From the NCBI RefSeq assembly GCF_018141425.1, contig NZ_CP058561.1, positions 3,286,001-3,350,000 of the forward strand: DNA of 64,000 bases. Reading direction: 5' to 3'. The notes below the pieces were generated by a model, which saw only the letters and a program-made list of their open reading frames with translations, searched no databases and was not told the origin of the DNA. The position numbers were made by a program, and so were the translations under genes. This document shows positions 1 to 10,444 of this stretch, piece by piece. Positions within the stretch are counted from its first letter, which is position 1, and each line of letters starts with the position of its first letter. This DNA is from Vallitalea guaymasensis (GTDB lineage Bacteria; Bacillota; Clostridia; Lachnospirales; Vallitaleaceae).

Positions 1-1
1 T

Positions 2-220
2 TATATAAGTCAATTATTTAAGAAAGAGACAGGGACAACTTATGTAAAATATCTGACTGGACTAAGAATAGAAAAAGCTAAAGAATTATTACAGAAAACT
101 GATATGTCCATTAATGATGTATGTATCAACAGCGGATTTAATGACTACTTCTATTTTATAAAGAAATTCAAGAAATATACTAATATGGCACCATCTTATT
201 ATAGAAAGAGCAATATATAA
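2..220 (+). CDS. AraC family transcriptional regulator, C-terminal fragment
   Basis: The window opens inside this gene; only the last 72 codons are visible, ending in TAA at 218-220. The fragment contains the end of an AraC-type double helix-turn-helix domain: YVKYLTGLRIEKAKELL for the second-HTH lead-in, then a SINDVC...GFNDYFYFIKKFKK stretch and the closing MAPSYYR, the usual AraC signature order. It sits 30 bp upstream of a sugar-binding lipoprotein and two enzymes for Gal-GalNAc disaccharides. It therefore probably belongs to a sugar-responsive regulator (YesN-like response regulator or plain AraC) of that locus. The sensing domain lies outside the window, so the inducer cannot be inferred. 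Confidence 0.85.
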   Translation, partial: YISQLFKKETGTTYVKYLTGLRIEKAKELLQKTDMSINDVCINSGFNDYFYFIKKFKKYTNMAPSYYRKSNI

Positions 221-249
221 TCATTATCAAAATGTTGAGGTGTTATCTT

Positions 250-1806
250 ATGAAGAAGGACAGATTAATATATATATTATTACTGATTATAATTATGATG
301 TTTACAGGGTGTAAAAAAAATAATAATGAAGTATTTGATATTAATGAAAAAGAACCTATGGAGATTTCAATAGCCTTTTGGAATATTGATAATGCCTTGA
401 GTGGTGGAGATAATGATAAAATGTTACGTGAGATTGAAGAAAAATTAAATATAAAACTTATTCCCTATGAAATTACTCATGATGATGATAGAAGAAAGAT
501 TAATCTATTGGCATCATCTTCACAACTACCAGATGTTGTAGCAATCGGTGCTATTGGTACACCTTTGTATAATCAATGGATTGATAAAAAGATTATTAAA
601 CCCTTACCCAAGGATTTATCCAAGTGGACAAACCTTAACAGTTATATGAATTGTGCTGAGATGAACCAATTCAGACATTCTGATGGAAATTATTATGGTA
701 TACCAAGAAAGACATACGATAATAGTCATAGTGTAAAGTTAAGTGGAATGGATCGTAAGATTTTTTGCCGCTATGATTTAGCAAGGAAGGCTGGGATAAC
801 TGAAGAACCTGAAACCTATGATGAGTTTCGGGCTATGATAAAGGCTATTATGAAAAATGATGCTGAAAATAAGGACATAGAGGGAATGACTGTTACAGTA
901 CCATTCATCTTAGATAGTTTTTTCATGTCTTACAGCGTTCCTTTAGGAATGAGTGACGGCAGTGGTAGTGATTTCAAGTGGGTCAAGAAGGATGATAAGT
1001 ATATCCCTGCCTATTTTGCTGGAGACTTAAAATCTTCTTTTGAACTTGCAAGAGAGATGTATGAAGAATCAACAATAGCGAAAGATATTCCTTTGGCGAA
1101 AGAGGAACAATCCATAAACAAATTTATAAATGGATCATCAGCGGCTCTGCTAGGTAATATGATATCATGGAAACTGGCTAAAAGATGGAACGAAAAATAT
1201 CCAGATAAAAAGTTTGAGGATCATGTGAAAATTCTATCGCCTTTAAAATCAAAAGATGGCAATACCTATGGAAGTGTATTCAAAAAATATTGGTCGGAAT
1301 CATATATAACGACAGATGACCCTGTCAAACAGGAAGCTATTCTTAATTTATATGAGTATTTTTTGAAAAATGAAGATATGCTTAGGCGAGGATATGAAGA
1401 TGAAGATTATATATCAGCCAATGGTGTGAAAATAGCAAAACAAGGTAATGATATTAACGACAAATATCCTATTACCTTACTTGCTGATTTAGTGCAATGG
1501 AATAATGTATATAGATATTTAACTCTTACAGGGGACCCAACGAAAGATAAGTATTATAAAATGGATGTTGAGTATAGCTATCAACTATTGGAAACGGATT
1601 TACCTAAATATTATGAAATAAATTTATCCATGCAAACTCCAACTATGAGTAATTTTATGATAAAACCAGCAGATGATATCATTAAGGTTATGATAGGCAG
1701 AGAAAGTGTAGATAAGATGTACAATGATATAATGAAAAATTATGAGAATAAAGGGCTTTATAAAATGATAGATGAAGTGAATGAATTAATGGATGATCTG
1801 AATTAA
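250..1806 (+). CDS. Sugar ABC transporter substrate-binding lipoprotein
   Basis: Extracellular solute-binding protein of 518 aa, anchored by a lipobox (signal peptide MKKDRLIYILLLIIIMMFTG then Cys). Its length and pattern (SQLPDVVAIGA near the N-terminus, long helical C-terminus) fit the large family-1/LplA-type oligosaccharide binders of clostridia. An in-frame upstream ATG at 232 exists, but GAGGTG at 237-242 places the start at 250. The protein lies directly upstream of GH112 and GH101 genes, so galacto-N-biose or a related disaccharide is the likely ligand; this is inference from context. The partner permeases are not in the window and may lie upstream. Confidence 0.85.
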   Translation: MKKDRLIYILLLIIIMMFTGCKKNNNEVFDINEKEPMEISIAFWNIDNALSGGDNDKMLREIEEKLNIKLIPYEITHDDDRRKINLLASSSQLPDVVAIGAIGTPLYNQWIDKKIIKPLPKDLSKWTNLNSYMNCAEMNQFRHSDGNYYGIPRKTYDNSHSVKLSGMDRKIFCRYDLARKAGITEEPETYDEFRAMIKAIMKNDAENKDIEGMTVTVPFILDSFFMSYSVPLGMSDGSGSDFKWVKKDDKYIPAYFAGDLKSSFELAREMYEESTIAKDIPLAKEEQSINKFINGSSAALLGNMISWKLAKRWNEKYPDKKFEDHVKILSPLKSKDGNTYGSVFKKYWSESYITTDDPVKQEAILNLYEYFLKNEDMLRRGYEDEDYISANGVKIAKQGNDINDKYPITLLADLVQWNNVYRYLTLTGDPTKDKYYKMDVEYSYQLLETDLPKYYEINLSMQTPTMSNFMIKPADDIIKVMIGRESVDKMYNDIMKNYENKGLYKMIDEVNELMDDLN

Positions 1807-1847
1807 TTAGTCTTAGTTATTAAATGATGAAATTAGGAGGTATGGAT

Positions 1848-4004
1848 ATGAATAATAAAGGAAGAGTAACTCTACCAACAGATGTAGATATTATAAATGA
1901 GACTCTTGAGACTATGGAAAGATTAGGTGTTGACGCACTTCGTGACTGTGATGGAACTGAGTTTCCAAAAGAACTATTAGGTAAAGGTGCCAAGGTATAT
2001 GCTACATATTATACGACTAGAAAAGATAATGAATGGGCTAAGAATAATCCTGATGAAATACAGCAAATGTATCTTGTAACAGAACCTGAGACAGCAATTG
2101 GTGATACTCTTGATATAGAGTTGTTACGTGATTTCTATAAGCCACAATTCAAGGTTAATACCATGCATGATATTAAACGATGGTGGGAAGTAATAGATCG
2201 TACTACAGGAGAAGTTGTACCTGTATCTCATTGGGATTATGATGAGGAAACTGGTAAAGTAACAATAAAGACAGACAAATATCATGAGTATACTGTTAGT
2301 TTTCTTGCATTCATCATGTGGGATCCAGTTCATATGTATAACTACATTACTAATGATTGGAAAGATGTACCTCATCAAATGACTTTTGATGTAAGACAGC
2401 CTAAAACACAAAAATATGTAAAGGATAAGCTGGCAAAATGGTGTGAAGATAATCCTAACGTTGACGTAGTTAGATTTACAACATTTTTCCATCAATTTAC
2501 ACTTAATTTCAATGATGAAGGAAAAGAAAAATTTGTTGATTGGTTTGGTTATTCAGCAAGTATCAGTCCTTATATCCTAGATGAATTTGAAAAAGAAGCA
2601 GGTTATAAGTTTCGTGCAGAGTATATCATTGACCAAGGATATCAAAATAATACTTTTCGTATACAATCAAAAGAATTTAAGGACTTTATGGACTTTCAGC
2701 AGCGAGAAGTTGCCAAATTAGCTAAAGAATTAGTTGATATTGTTCATAGTCATGGTAAAGAAGCTATGATGTTCCTTGGAGATCACTGGATCGGTACAGA
2801 ACCTTTTGGAAAATATTTTCCAGAAATTGGATTAGATAGTGTTGTTGGTTCAGTTGGAAATGGTACAACACTGAGACTTATCTCAGATATACCTGGAGTA
2901 AGATATACAGAAGGTAGATTCTTGCCATACTTTTTCCCAGATACATTCCATGAAGGTGGAGAGCCTAAAAAAGAAGCAGTAGAAAACTGGGTAACCGCAA
3001 GACGTGCCATTCTACGAAGTCCAGTAGATAGAATCGGTTATGGAGGTTATTTGAAACTTGCTCTTGAGTTTCCAGATTTTATGGATTACATTGAGAGTGT
3101 TTGTAATGAATTCCGTACTCTCTATGATAATATCGGAGAGGGAAAACCATATGTAGCACCATTCAAAGTAGCTGTCTTGAATTGCTGGGGTAAGATTCGC
3201 TCATGGGGAACTTACATGGTGGCACATGCATTATGGAATAAAAAATGTTACTCATATGGTGGAATATTAGAAGCATTAGCAGGTATGCAGTTTGATGTGA
3301 AATTCATCAGTTTTGAGGATATAAAAAATGATAAATCCATATTAGATGACGTAGGTGTAATCATAAATGCAGGAAGTGCCTATACTGCAAACAGCGGTGG
3401 AGAAAATTGGGCTGATGCAGAGATAGTAACAACAATTAAAGAATTCGTTGCTAATGGTGGTGGATTCATTGGTGTTGGTGAGCCAAGTGCATATGAGCAA
3501 AATGGACGATTCTTCCAAATGGCGTCAGTACTTGGTGTAGACCGTGAGCTTGGTTTCAGTCTATCAACGGATAAGTATAATTGGGAAGAGAAACCACATT
3601 TCATTACAGAGCAATGTAAGGATGATATTGATTTTGGAGAAGGCATCAAAGATGTCTATGCACTAAAAAATGCTCAAGTAATTGTTAATAACGGTGGAGA
3701 TATTGAGATGACTGCAAATGAATTTGGAAATGGACGTAGTGTTTATCTAAGTGGACTTCCATATAGTTTTGAAAATACACGTATATTATACCGTTCTATA
3801 TTCTGGGCGGCTGGTAAAGAAAATGAAATGAAAAAGTGGTATAGCGATAATATTAATGTTGACGTACATGCATATATGAATACAAAAAAATATTGTGTTG
3901 TGAATAATACATATACGAAACAGTCCACTACGATTTATAAAGGTGATGGAACAGCATTTGAATTGGATTTACAAGAGAATGAAATTCTATGGTTTGATAT
4001 GTAG
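1848..4004 (+). CDS. 1,3-beta-galactosyl-N-acetylhexosamine phosphorylase (GH112)
   Basis: Cytoplasmic 718-aa inverting phosphorylase. It cleaves Gal-beta-1,3-GalNAc (or -GlcNAc) with phosphate to galactose-1-phosphate and the free N-acetylhexosamine. Length and sequence follow the GH112 family. The motif GDHWIGTEPFGKYF places an Asp at residue 312, matching the general acid of the bifidobacterial enzyme (about residue 313). A glutamine-amidotransferase-like middle domain (IINAGSAYTANSGGENW) and a small C-terminal beta domain follow. AGGAGG at 1835-1840 selects the ATG at 1848 over those at 1824 and 1842. Some clostridial GH112 members prefer galactosyl-rhamnose, but the GH101 neighbour argues for galacto-N-biose. 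Confidence 0.9.
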   Translation: MNNKGRVTLPTDVDIINETLETMERLGVDALRDCDGTEFPKELLGKGAKVYATYYTTRKDNEWAKNNPDEIQQMYLVTEPETAIGDTLDIELLRDFYKPQFKVNTMHDIKRWWEVIDRTTGEVVPVSHWDYDEETGKVTIKTDKYHEYTVSFLAFIMWDPVHMYNYITNDWKDVPHQMTFDVRQPKTQKYVKDKLAKWCEDNPNVDVVRFTTFFHQFTLNFNDEGKEKFVDWFGYSASISPYILDEFEKEAGYKFRAEYIIDQGYQNNTFRIQSKEFKDFMDFQQREVAKLAKELVDIVHSHGKEAMMFLGDHWIGTEPFGKYFPEIGLDSVVGSVGNGTTLRLISDIPGVRYTEGRFLPYFFPDTFHEGGEPKKEAVENWVTARRAILRSPVDRIGYGGYLKLALEFPDFMDYIESVCNEFRTLYDNIGEGKPYVAPFKVAVLNCWGKIRSWGTYMVAHALWNKKCYSYGGILEALAGMQFDVKFISFEDIKNDKSILDDVGVIINAGSAYTANSGGENWADAEIVTTIKEFVANGGGFIGVGEPSAYEQNGRFFQMASVLGVDRELGFSLSTDKYNWEEKPHFITEQCKDDIDFGEGIKDVYALKNAQVIVNNGGDIEMTANEFGNGRSVYLSGLPYSFENTRILYRSIFWAAGKENEMKKWYSDNINVDVHAYMNTKKYCVVNNTYTKQSTTIYKGDGTAFELDLQENEILWFDM

Positions 4005-4034
4005 ATAATAAGATAATAGAGTCTGTATAGTTAC

Positions 4035-4076
4035 AAGCAGGTATTTACTTTATTAAAGTAGATATCTGCTTTGTTC
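4035..4076 (+). terminator. Intrinsic terminator-like hairpin after GH112
   Basis: A 17-bp stem with two G-U pairs (AAGCAGGTATTTACTTT against AAAGTAGATATCTGCTT, 3-nt loop) follows the GH112 stop by about 30 bp. The U-tract is weak (TTTGTT). The rest of the 380-bp gap to the GH101 gene is AT-rich; I see no other gene there and no clear promoter. Confidence 0.6.
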
Positions 4077-4384
4077 AGCTGTGGAAAAGTATATTCTAAT
4101 ATCTATGTAGCTGTAAAATGAGTGTTATTGATTCATATGCCATGAATGTTTGTATGAAATGCATAAAAAATAATGGATATAAAGTATTTTGTGCAATAAA
4201 TATATAAGGTGCTAAGATTTGGACATAAAAGAATAATAATTTTACATACAGACTAATTAAAAAAATTGTTAATATATATATATTATTGTTAATAATTACT
4301 TAATTCTTATTTTTGCTTGAATAGAGGGGTTAAAGTAATTCCTAGCAGTCTTGGAAAACTACCAAATTTAAGGAGAGTGAAAAA

Positions 4385-7300
4385 ATGTACCAAAGAAAAT
4401 TAACCAAACGAATAGCTGCATTGGCTATGACAATCATGATGATGGTTTTTTATGTTCCAACATCAGCAACAGAAGAAGATGTAACCACAGAACAGGCAAA
4501 AGATAATCTCTATAAACAAGATTATAATGGTGAATGTCATTTTTCTACACTTACAGGTGGTGGAACAACTGTAACTAACAATGGTGTATTGGGTTTTACA
4601 AATGTAGGGGATACAAGAATAATTGATACAGAATCACATAGTATCGCAGATGGTGAAGTAGAGATTGAATTCACTGTTCCAGATGAAACATTGGGACGAT
4701 TTGGAGTTTTGGTTCGAAGCATAGATGCTAATAATTGGCTGTTAATTGGACATGATGGAACTGCTTGGGGAGTGAACAAGGCAGGTAAATGGGAATTCAC
4801 TACTCAAGGAAAAACTTTCAATAGAGGTGAAGTAGTCAAATTACGAGTTAGGTATGAGGGGAAAAATATAATTATCTGGGCAGCAAAAAAAGAAGGTGCC
4901 AATGGTTTTGAAGATTTTGGAATGCCTATACTGGATAAATCCTTTGATTGGGTACCTACAAATAGTGGTTATCAAGGATACAGGAAATGGTATACGAATG
5001 TAACAACAACTGTTGAATATATGTATTCAGGTAATATTGGAGCAATAAATGGAGAGCCACAAGGAATCAAAGATGATACTATCATTGTTGTACAAAATCA
5101 AGATGTCACACTTCCATCAACAGTTAAAGTCATCTATAATGATGGTGCCTTAATTGAAAAAAATGTAACATGGAATTCTCAATCAGTAGATACATCAAAT
5201 CCAGGTATAGTCCAAGTTAAAGGTACTATTGAAGGTATGTCTTTTGAGCCCACGCTAAATGTACAAGTTAACTCTAGCATTGTTTCAGAAGTCACTCCAA
5301 TGAAAGTTAACTTAATAAAAGACAGCATGGATGAAAGTTATTTACCTAGAGAAGCATTTGCTAAATTAAAAGTAGATGAAAATACAACAGTAGATATTGT
5401 AGCTAATATTACAAGCTGGACAGAACTTACTACAGAAAATGACACTTTTACAGCTACAGGTGTACTTGATAAAAAAACTGAAAATGATTCTTTTGCAACA
5501 GTTACAGCTACTGGAAAAATCATTGATAAATCTTCTTCAGTAAAATATACTCAAGAATATACTGCTCCAGAAGGTATTACATGGAATACAATAGATGGTT
5601 CAGGTAGATATGATATTGATAAAACAGAAGGGGAACTTACTATAATAAATGATGCATCTAGTAATTATAGTCTAGTAGAGAATGAATCCCCAACTATAGT
5701 AAATGGTGAATTAAGTGTCACTATGAAAGCAACCCAAGTATCAGAGTATGGTATCTTGTTTAGGGCTACAAGTGACAGCAAGTATGCCAGCATCATATAT
5801 AAAGGTGGAACAGATTGGGCTATAAAAGATTCCAATAACATAGAAAAAACATTCACTGGTCCACAGATTGCAGAGAATACTAATGTTACAATCAAATGTA
5901 GATATATTGGAAACAAAGTAACGGTCATCATAAATGATAGTGTATGTCTTGATGAGATAGTTACTGGTATAACTCTTGAAAAAGGTAAAGTTGGTTATGT
6001 AAACTATGGTACAGCAAAAACTCTAAAGGTAACTGAACTGATAAATGGTGAAGTTGGTACAATCATCAAGACGGCAATTCCTCAGATTACATATATACCA
6101 ACATACAAAGTTCAAACATATCCACGTGTAATGCCAACTCTTCCATCAATTATGGATATTAAATACTATGGTGGTATAAGTGGCAGGTCGCAGATAATAT
6201 GGAATCATGTTCCTATTAAAGACATAGTTGCTAACACTACCCTACAAGTTAGTGGAAACATTGAAGGAGAGCTTTTTGAAAATATAGCTGCCATAGAAGT
6301 GTTAAATGAAGAACCACGTTCCTACGAACTTGATTTTGACAATAAAGAAACAGCAGCAGATGGCTGGAAAATAGGCAGGGGGTCTGGTTCTATATCTGCA
6401 ACAGATGACGGTAGACTTTTAATTAGTGGACTTTCAGATCAAGGAGTAGCTTATTTCAAGCTAGATGATACTCCTGCTCTAAAAAACATGATATTTGAAG
6501 CAGACGTAGAATTTGTTCTGGCTACAGAGGATTCAGTATTCAGGGGCGGACCATTAATCAGATATATAGATTCCAATAACTGGGCAAACATTTCTTTGGA
6601 TGTTGGAAAGCTAGTATGGAAAAACGGACAAGGCTATGGTTCATTTCCAGGTTCATTTTCTCCACAAAAGGGAAAAGTATACCGAATGAAATTAAAAGCC
6701 CATGAGGGTAATTTTTCCATATACTTTGACGGAAATGAAATTGGTAAACAATCAGTATCATCTCTTCCAGATGGTGAAGGATATATTGGTTTCCATAGCT
6801 GGGCAGGACAGTCTTTTATTATTGATAATGTAAAGGTAACAGAGATACCTCCTCTTGCTCCTCCAGCAATAGAAGAAAAAACAACTATAATATCTTCAGC
6901 AAAAATGGATGTTACAGTTGACGAGAATTTCCCAAGGGTATTAAGTTACAAATGGAAAGAGGACGGTTCAATACTCCATGGTGAAGATGAACAACTGTTC
7001 ATTATGGAAGTTAATGGTGAACAATATATCCCTACAGTTACATCAACAATTGCAGAAGATAAGTCTTCAATCATATATACAATGAAGGATTTTGGTAGTA
7101 CAGGAATTGAACTTCAAGGAAAGATGAGTGTCAATGATAATAAACTAAGATTTGAAATCATCAATGTAATAGAGCCAAATGTTAAATTCCAGACACTTAA
7201 TATTCCAAAACAAAGCTTAGCATCAGTTAAAGCTTCTGAAAACGGTAAAATAGCATCAGTTATAACTACTGGTGATTGGAATAACATTATTGAGAAATTT

Positions 7301-10186
7301 TCATCTGTACAGGAACAGACACTTGGAGTGCAAGGAAAAACCTATGCTTTCATCAGCAATAATGATTTTGCTGTAAGTGTTGATTCTAATGTTACAACAG
7401 GTGGTTCAAGAATTTCTCTTTCAACAGATAACAGAGGTGCTGATAAGAAAACTGGAATAGGAGCAGGAGCTTGGACTTATAGAGAAGAATTAGGAAAAGC
7501 AGATACAGGAGCAGACTATTTCCAAGAACATAAACCATGGGTGCAGATTGCCATTGCAAAAGATGAGAACAATGATAGTACCATTGACTGGCAAGATGCA
7601 GCCATACTGTATAGAAAAGATATGAAAATACCTTTTGGTGGAGAAGATATCAAGAATAATATTTCATATGTATCAATGAATATCGGATATACCCAAAACC
7701 CATTTTTAAAAGGTCTTGATATGGTTAAGAACATATACAATTATACTGATGGATTCGGTCAGATAGTCCTTGAAAAAGGTTATCAGGCTGAAGGACATGA
7801 CGATTCACATCCTGACTATGACCATTTTGGTATTAGACAAGGTGGTATCAAGGATTTCAATAAGCTTATTGAAGCAGGAAAAGATTATAATGCTAAGATT
7901 GGTATTCATATTAATGCAACTGAATATCATCCAGATGCATTCATGTATCCACAAAATATCGTAAGTCTAAATTCACCAGGTTGGGGCTGGTTAGATAAAG
8001 CTTATTATGTAAACCAAAGAAAAGATATAACTACAGGGGAATTATATAGAAGATTAGATTTATTGAAGAAAGCAGCTCCAGATCTTAATTTTGTATATGT
8101 TGATGTATACACAGGTAATGACTGGAATGCGGCTCAACTAGGTGAAAAGGTCAATTCACTTGGTTATATGCTTGGAACTGAGATGAATGGACCACTAGAA
8201 CAATATGTTACATGGACTCATTGGGGAGGAGATGCAGCATATCCAAACAAAGGGAACAATTCACAGATTATGAGATTCATAAAATATAATACACAAGATA
8301 CTTTTGTAGGAGACCCTCTACTAAAAGGTAACAAACATCTATTGCCTGGCGGTTGGGGTAATCAGCAGACAGTAATAGGTGAAATGGGTACAGGAATATT
8401 CTATAATAATGATTTGCTTACGAAATATATGCAGCATTTTGAAATAATGAAAATGACTTCAGACCAAGTTGATTTCACTGAAGGGGTAAAAGCTGTTCGT
8501 GAAGGTAATGATATCAACTATTATAAAGATAACAGATTGATAGCTACAACACCTGAAGATTCATATAATGATACCTATGTAGGTAAGACAAAATTATTCT
8601 TGCCATGGGTACCTAATGCAGATGATGGTAACAAATCAACTAGTATAGAAAAGATATATGCATGGACACCATTTGAAAATGATACAACTCAGTGGACACT
8701 TCCTTCTGAATGGAGTGATAGTACTAAACTAAAACTTTACAAGCTTGATGATCTAGGAAGACATTATATTAAAGATATTGATGTTACTGAAGGTAAGATT
8801 ACACTTTCATTGGAACAAAATATTCCTTATCTAGTAACACAAGGGGAAGTAACACAAAATAGAATAAATACTTGGGGCGAAGGACAGCAGATTGTTGATC
8901 CTGGATTTGATTCGGCGGGATTCGTCAACGATAATATTACAGGTGCTGGATGGACAAAAACAGGTGAAAATGTATCAATAGTTAAAGAAATAGAAAATAT
9001 ACACCAAGGTAGTCCACGTGGTGGTAATGATATACTTAAGATAACAAATGGAGAAGGTGGTATAAGCCAAGTCATCAATGGACTTGAAGAAAATAAAACA
9101 TACTCTATTTCAACGTGGATTCAAAATAATGATGAAAGATCAGTTACATTGAATGTTAATTGTGGTGATAAGGATTACTCAAGTGTAATCATTAGAAGAG
9201 GTAAAACAAGAAGTGGACAAGCTGTAAAATTCAATGGTGATACATTCCTAAGAGCAAATGTAGAATTTACAGTTCCAACAGGTGTATCGACAGCGACCGT
9301 TTCTGTCAATGTGGCAGAAGGTAATGGAACAGTATATATTGATGATTTTAGATGTTATGAAGAGCCTGGTGTAACTAGTGAACAAGGATATACATTCTAT
9401 GAAGATTTTGAGAATGTAGATGAGGGTATTTCACCTTTTGTACTTGCACCAGGAAGAGGAAACTCCAATAGAAGCCATTTAGCTGAAAAAGATTTATATG
9501 GTCGTCAATTCATGAGTTGGGTCATTAACGGAAGATTTTCATTGAAATCCAATCAGCAAGATGGTGAAAGAGGTGAGATGCTTATAACAGAAGATGGAGC
9601 ATTTACACTAAAACCTAACACAACTTATGAACTAGGTTTGACCTATGCACTTGCAAGAGATGATATAAATTATTCATTGAATATAAAACAACCTGATAAA
9701 ACAACAGTAGCAAGTATACCTCTAACAGTAACAGGCAGTTCAAATGCGATTGAACAAATAGACAGAGGTGTAGCTAAAAAAGTTAAGAAGACATTTACAA
9801 CTGGTGACAACACCAATGGATTGTATATGACTCTTGATAAACAACAAGGGAAAGAACAAATTATCTTAGATGATATTTATATCAAAGAAGTAACTAATGA
9901 TGTAGAGGCAAATCTAGCTTATGTAAACTTGAATACATCAGTTAATGAGATAAATCTGGATATGAATTTCATACCATTCAACGTTACTGCCCTAATGAGT
10001 AATGGTGCTGATGTAGATATGAGCAAAGCAGTATTGACTTATGATATATCAGATACAACGGTATTACAGATTAATGATAACAAGATTAATCCATTGAAAA
10101 AAGGTACTGCTGATATTACAGTAAAGGTAACTGTTGGTGACAAAACAGTTAATTCTAATACTGTGACTATTGTGGTTGGTGACTGA
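4385..10186 (+). CDS. Secreted endo-alpha-N-acetylgalactosaminidase (GH101)
   Basis: A 1933-aa secreted enzyme that releases Gal-beta-1,3-GalNAc from Ser/Thr of mucin-type glycoproteins. Order of parts: signal peptide (about 1-29); a concanavalin-like domain (about 45-225); an Ig-like segment (230-300); two further LamG-like beta-sandwich regions (about 395-560 and 645-820); the GH101 catalytic block (about 830-1490, with KGYQAEGHDDSHPDY); carbohydrate-binding-like beta domains; and a C-terminal Big_2-type Ig domain (about 1850-1933). Candidate nucleophile is D1240 (FVYVDVY) and candidate acid/base E1266 (GTEMNGPLEQ). There is no LPXTG or SLH anchor. AGGAGAGTG at 4370-4378 supports the start. 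The GH112 phosphorylase upstream would process its product. Confidence 0.9.
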   Translation: MYQRKLTKRIAALAMTIMMMVFYVPTSATEEDVTTEQAKDNLYKQDYNGECHFSTLTGGGTTVTNNGVLGFTNVGDTRIIDTESHSIADGEVEIEFTVPDETLGRFGVLVRSIDANNWLLIGHDGTAWGVNKAGKWEFTTQGKTFNRGEVVKLRVRYEGKNIIIWAAKKEGANGFEDFGMPILDKSFDWVPTNSGYQGYRKWYTNVTTTVEYMYSGNIGAINGEPQGIKDDTIIVVQNQDVTLPSTVKVIYNDGALIEKNVTWNSQSVDTSNPGIVQVKGTIEGMSFEPTLNVQVNSSIVSEVTPMKVNLIKDSMDESYLPREAFAKLKVDENTTVDIVANITSWTELTTENDTFTATGVLDKKTENDSFATVTATGKIIDKSSSVKYTQEYTAPEGITWNTIDGSGRYDIDKTEGELTIINDASSNYSLVENESPTIVNGELSVTMKATQVSEYGILFRATSDSKYASIIYKGGTDWAIKDSNNIEKTFTGPQIAENTNVTIKCRYIGNKVTVIINDSVCLDEIVTGITLEKGKVGYVNYGTAKTLKVTELINGEVGTIIKTAIPQITYIPTYKVQTYPRVMPTLPSIMDIKYYGGISGRSQIIWNHVPIKDIVANTTLQVSGNIEGELFENIAAIEVLNEEPRSYELDFDNKETAADGWKIGRGSGSISATDDGRLLISGLSDQGVAYFKLDDTPALKNMIFEADVEFVLATEDSVFRGGPLIRYIDSNNWANISLDVGKLVWKNGQGYGSFPGSFSPQKGKVYRMKLKAHEGNFSIYFDGNEIGKQSVSSLPDGEGYIGFHSWAGQSFIIDNVKVTEIPPLAPPAIEEKTTIISSAKMDVTVDENFPRVLSYKWKEDGSILHGEDEQLFIMEVNGEQYIPTVTSTIAEDKSSIIYTMKDFGSTGIELQGKMSVNDNKLRFEIINVIEPNVKFQTLNIPKQSLASVKASENGKIASVITTGDWNNIIEKFSSVQEQTLGVQGKTYAFISNNDFAVSVDSNVTTGGSRISLSTDNRGADKKTGIGAGAWTYREELGKADTGADYFQEHKPWVQIAIAKDENNDSTIDWQDAAILYRKDMKIPFGGEDIKNNISYVSMNIGYTQNPFLKGLDMVKNIYNYTDGFGQIVLEKGYQAEGHDDSHPDYDHFGIRQGGIKDFNKLIEAGKDYNAKIGIHINATEYHPDAFMYPQNIVSLNSPGWGWLDKAYYVNQRKDITTGELYRRLDLLKKAAPDLNFVYVDVYTGNDWNAAQLGEKVNSLGYMLGTEMNGPLEQYVTWTHWGGDAAYPNKGNNSQIMRFIKYNTQDTFVGDPLLKGNKHLLPGGWGNQQTVIGEMGTGIFYNNDLLTKYMQHFEIMKMTSDQVDFTEGVKAVREGNDINYYKDNRLIATTPEDSYNDTYVGKTKLFLPWVPNADDGNKSTSIEKIYAWTPFENDTTQWTLPSEWSDSTKLKLYKLDDLGRHYIKDIDVTEGKITLSLEQNIPYLVTQGEVTQNRINTWGEGQQIVDPGFDSAGFVNDNITGAGWTKTGENVSIVKEIENIHQGSPRGGNDILKITNGEGGISQVINGLEENKTYSISTWIQNNDERSVTLNVNCGDKDYSSVIIRRGKTRSGQAVKFNGDTFLRANVEFTVPTGVSTATVSVNVAEGNGTVYIDDFRCYEEPGVTSEQGYTFYEDFENVDEGISPFVLAPGRGNSNRSHLAEKDLYGRQFMSWVINGRFSLKSNQQDGERGEMLITEDGAFTLKPNTTYELGLTYALARDDINYSLNIKQPDKTTVASIPLTVTGSSNAIEQIDRGVAKKVKKTFTTGDNTNGLYMTLDKQQGKEQIILDDIYIKEVTNDVEANLAYVNLNTSVNEINLDMNFIPFNVTALMSNGADVDMSKAVLTYDISDTTVLQINDNKINPLKKGTADITVKVTVGDKTVNSNTVTIVVGD

Positions 10187-10267
10187 AAGATAAAGAAGTG
10201 TAATAAGAGGTAAAGTAGAAAGATATAGTGTAGAATAAAAACATTATGATTTTATTAAAATATAGTT

Positions 10268-10316
10268 CCAAGGGTTAGACTAAGCTTACAGCCTATCCTT
10301 TGGGGCTATTTTTTGA
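10268..10316 (+). terminator. Rho-independent terminator after GH101
   Basis: CCAAGGGTTAG pairs imperfectly with CTATCCTTTGG, with an alternative AGCC/GGCT extension, and is followed by ATTTTTTG about 80 bp after the GH101 stop. Confidence 0.65.
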
Positions 10317-10363
10317 ATAAAATAAATGGGTAATGATACAATATATAAATGAATTTAAAATAG

Positions 10364-10393
10364 GTAAAACTTTTTTTAATAGCTATACGTCTA
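10364..10393 (+). promoter_or_regulatory. ECF-sigma-type autoregulatory promoter
   Basis: GTAAAAC at 10364-10370 and CGTCTA at 10388-10393 are separated by 17 bp containing a T-run, about 50 bp before the sigma gene. This resembles the AAC ... CGTC elements used by extracytoplasmic-function sigma factors of the SigM/SigV/SigX type and suggests that the downstream factor drives its own operon. Confidence 0.5.
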
Positions 10394-10444
10394 TATAGTG
10401 TCAGACAATTTATGATGCGTATCAGTGAGGAGCTTTATTCAATT

